Assembly (NCBI GenBank): GCA_023434855.1
Contig: JAEYSJ010000190.1
Location: 1-6,442 of the forward strand
DNA length: 6,442 nucleotides
Origin: Bacillota bacterium
GTDB lineage: Bacteria > Bacillota_C > Negativicutes > JAEYSJ01
Direction of reading: 5' to 3'
Shown here: positions 5,953 to 6,442 of the stretch, piece by piece
How the letters are laid out: every line of letters begins with the position of its first letter
How positions within the stretch are numbered: position 1 is the stretch's first letter
Translations under genes and position numbers: made by a program
The notes under the pieces: model-generated
The model's input: the letters and a program-made list of their open reading frames with translations, nothing else
The model's database searches: none
What the model was told of the DNA's origin: nothing

Positions 5953-5960
5953 TTATTTTT
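5953..5960 (-). promoter_or_regulatory. Probable -1 frameshift site between orfA and orfB
   Basis: On the minus strand the orfA end reads CAA AAA TAA. Slipping back one base in the A5 run gives ACA AAA ATA ATT and enters the open orfB frame without a stop. The stop immediately after the slip site resembles other IS3-family frameshift windows. Mechanism inferred from family knowledge. Confidence 0.5.
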
Positions 5961-6240
5961 GTGCCAATATCAGCGCCGCCTGCTTTAAAATATCATTTTC
6001 CATTTTTAGTCTTTGATTTTCTTTACGTAGCTTTGCTAATTCAGTAACTTCTGGAGTGCGATTATCACATTCTTTTGCGGAGCCGGTAGCATTAATCCGG
6101 CGTATCCAATTATCTAATGCAGAAGGAGTTAAATCATATTCTCTAATAATTTCTGCGCGGGGTTTGCCGCTATTATGCAATTGAACCATCTGTTGCTTAA
6201 ACTGATCGGTGAACTTTCTTTTAGCACGTTTCTCTGTCAT
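5953..6240 (-). CDS. IS3-family transposase OrfA (HTH and leucine zipper)
   Basis: A 95-residue DNA-binding protein. The N-terminal HTH (KRKFTDQFKQQMVQLHNSGKPRAEIIREYDLTPSALDNWIRR, about 7-48) binds the element's ends in known relatives. A leucine-zipper-like coiled coil follows (ELAKLRKENQRLKMENDILKQAA, about 67-89). The ATG at 6240 has AAGGAAG upstream on the minus strand. The stop at 5953-5955 directly follows an A5 run where the ribosome can slip into orfB. Alone it usually acts as a regulator of transposition; fused to OrfB it forms the transposase. Confidence 0.9.
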   Translation of the reverse strand: MTEKRAKRKFTDQFKQQMVQLHNSGKPRAEIIREYDLTPSALDNWIRRINATGSAKECDNRTPEVTELAKLRKENQRLKMENDILKQAALILAQK

Positions 6241-6277
6241 GTAAATCTTCCTTTCTGTACTGCTATTATTTTTACAT

Positions 6278-6310
6278 GACCTTATTAAATCTGTCTAGTT
6301 AAATGTAGCC
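6278..6310 (-). repeat. Right terminal inverted repeat of the IS3-family element
   Basis: On the minus strand it reads from GGCTACATTTA to AATAAGGTC, matching the left end at 23 of 33 positions. It lies upstream of orfA and should contain or adjoin the transposase promoter, for which I see no clear hexamers. Confidence 0.55.
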
Positions 6311-6328
6311 GATCCAAGATTAAAGTAG
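6311..6328 (+). pseudogene. Severed 3' end of the zinc-ribbon/TPR gene
   Basis: GAT CCA AGA TTA AAG TAG encodes D-P-R-L-K-stop. The GAT repeats the last codon before the element (5102-5104), in the same phase as the interrupted gene. Removing the element and one GAT gives a 169-residue protein ending KSKLDPRLK. Confidence 0.55.
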
Positions 6329-6338
6329 AGGTGATAAA

Positions 6339-6442
6339 ATGGGAAGACAGGCAAGAAAGCTGAGTGCCACAGGATTTTATCATATTGTGTTTCGGGGAAT
6401 AAATCGGCAGCATTTATTTGAGGATGAAAGTGATTATAGGTA
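6339..6442 (+). CDS. REP-associated tyrosine transposase (RAYT), N-terminal fragment, cut by window end
   Basis: The first 34 codons of a Y1/IS200-like transposase: MGRQARKLSATGFYHIVFRG and then INRQHLFEDESDYR. The basic start, YHIVFRGINRQ strand and (L)FEDE turn are typical of Firmicute RAYT proteins; the HUH motif would lie beyond the window. AGAGGTG at 6327-6333 precedes the ATG by five bases. It has the same orientation as the RAYT at the left edge; the two visible parts do not overlap, so their similarity cannot be measured here. The start lies ten bases after the stop of the interrupted zinc-ribbon/TPR gene. Confidence 0.85.
   Translation, partial: MGRQARKLSATGFYHIVFRGINRQHLFEDESDYR

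Larger units (their letters stand above)
5105..6310 (-). mobile_element. IS3-family insertion sequence, apparently intact
   Basis: A 1206-base element carrying leftward orfA and orfB. The ends are imperfect inverted repeats, 5105-5138 and 6278-6310, agreeing at 23 of 33 aligned positions with TATAAGGTC/AATAAGGTC innermost. GAT at 5102-5104 and 6311-6313 fits a 3-bp target duplication, and joining the flanks restores a sensible end to the interrupted gene. The left end starts TG as expected, but the right end finishes CC rather than CA, so the outermost base or two are uncertain. Transposition uses a DDE transposase made by frameshifting between orfA and orfB. Confidence 0.75.

Noticed and set aside
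1..6442. tRNA, rRNA or CRISPR array
   Set aside because: No clover-leaf, rRNA-like or regularly spaced direct repeat pattern was seen.

Overview
The window reads as a defence and mobile-element island from a low-to-moderate GC Gram-positive bacterium (Bacillota). The evidence is AGGAGG-like ribosome binding sites, a consensus sigma-A promoter, a PTS EIIA-Man-type protein, Firmicute-style XRE and IS3 proteins, and short GGGGACGTT-type repeats beside a RAYT-like transposase. A Negativicutes or Clostridia host is my guess, not something the sequence proves.

Layout. 1-519: C-terminal part of a REP-associated (IS200-like, Y1) transposase with a one-base frame slip near its end. It is followed by a short REP-like sequence (529-551) whose degenerate second copy lies at 1092-1112. 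Between the copies is a small YbjQ/UPF0145 gene (690-1013). 1225-3285: the main find, a complete retron of the type II-A layout: structured msr-msd RNA, then an effector with a nucleoside-deoxyribosyltransferase-like domain plus winged helix, then a retron reverse transcriptase. A perfect 17-bp inverted repeat (3380-3423) separates it from a leftward XRE regulator (3499-3900). The regulator diverges from a perfect TTGACA-17-TATAAT promoter that reads toward an EIIA-Man-like protein (4149-4532) whose phospho-acceptor His is replaced by Tyr. 4610-5134: a zinc-ribbon/TPR protein of unknown role, hit five codons before its stop by an intact IS3-family element (5105-6310, leftward orfA/orfB, GAT target duplication). 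The last few codons of the interrupted gene are visible after the element. 6339-6442: start of a second RAYT-like transposase in the same orientation as the first.

How the parts work together. In characterised type II-A retrons such as Retron-Eco1, the RT copies the msd into a branched RNA-DNA molecule. RT, msDNA and effector form one complex, and phage infection releases a toxic activity reported to act on NAD+. The same order, the overlapping effector and RT genes, and the matching motifs support that reading here. The other genes look like unrelated passengers. The visibly more AT-rich retron segment and the surrounding transposase genes suggest horizontal acquisition.
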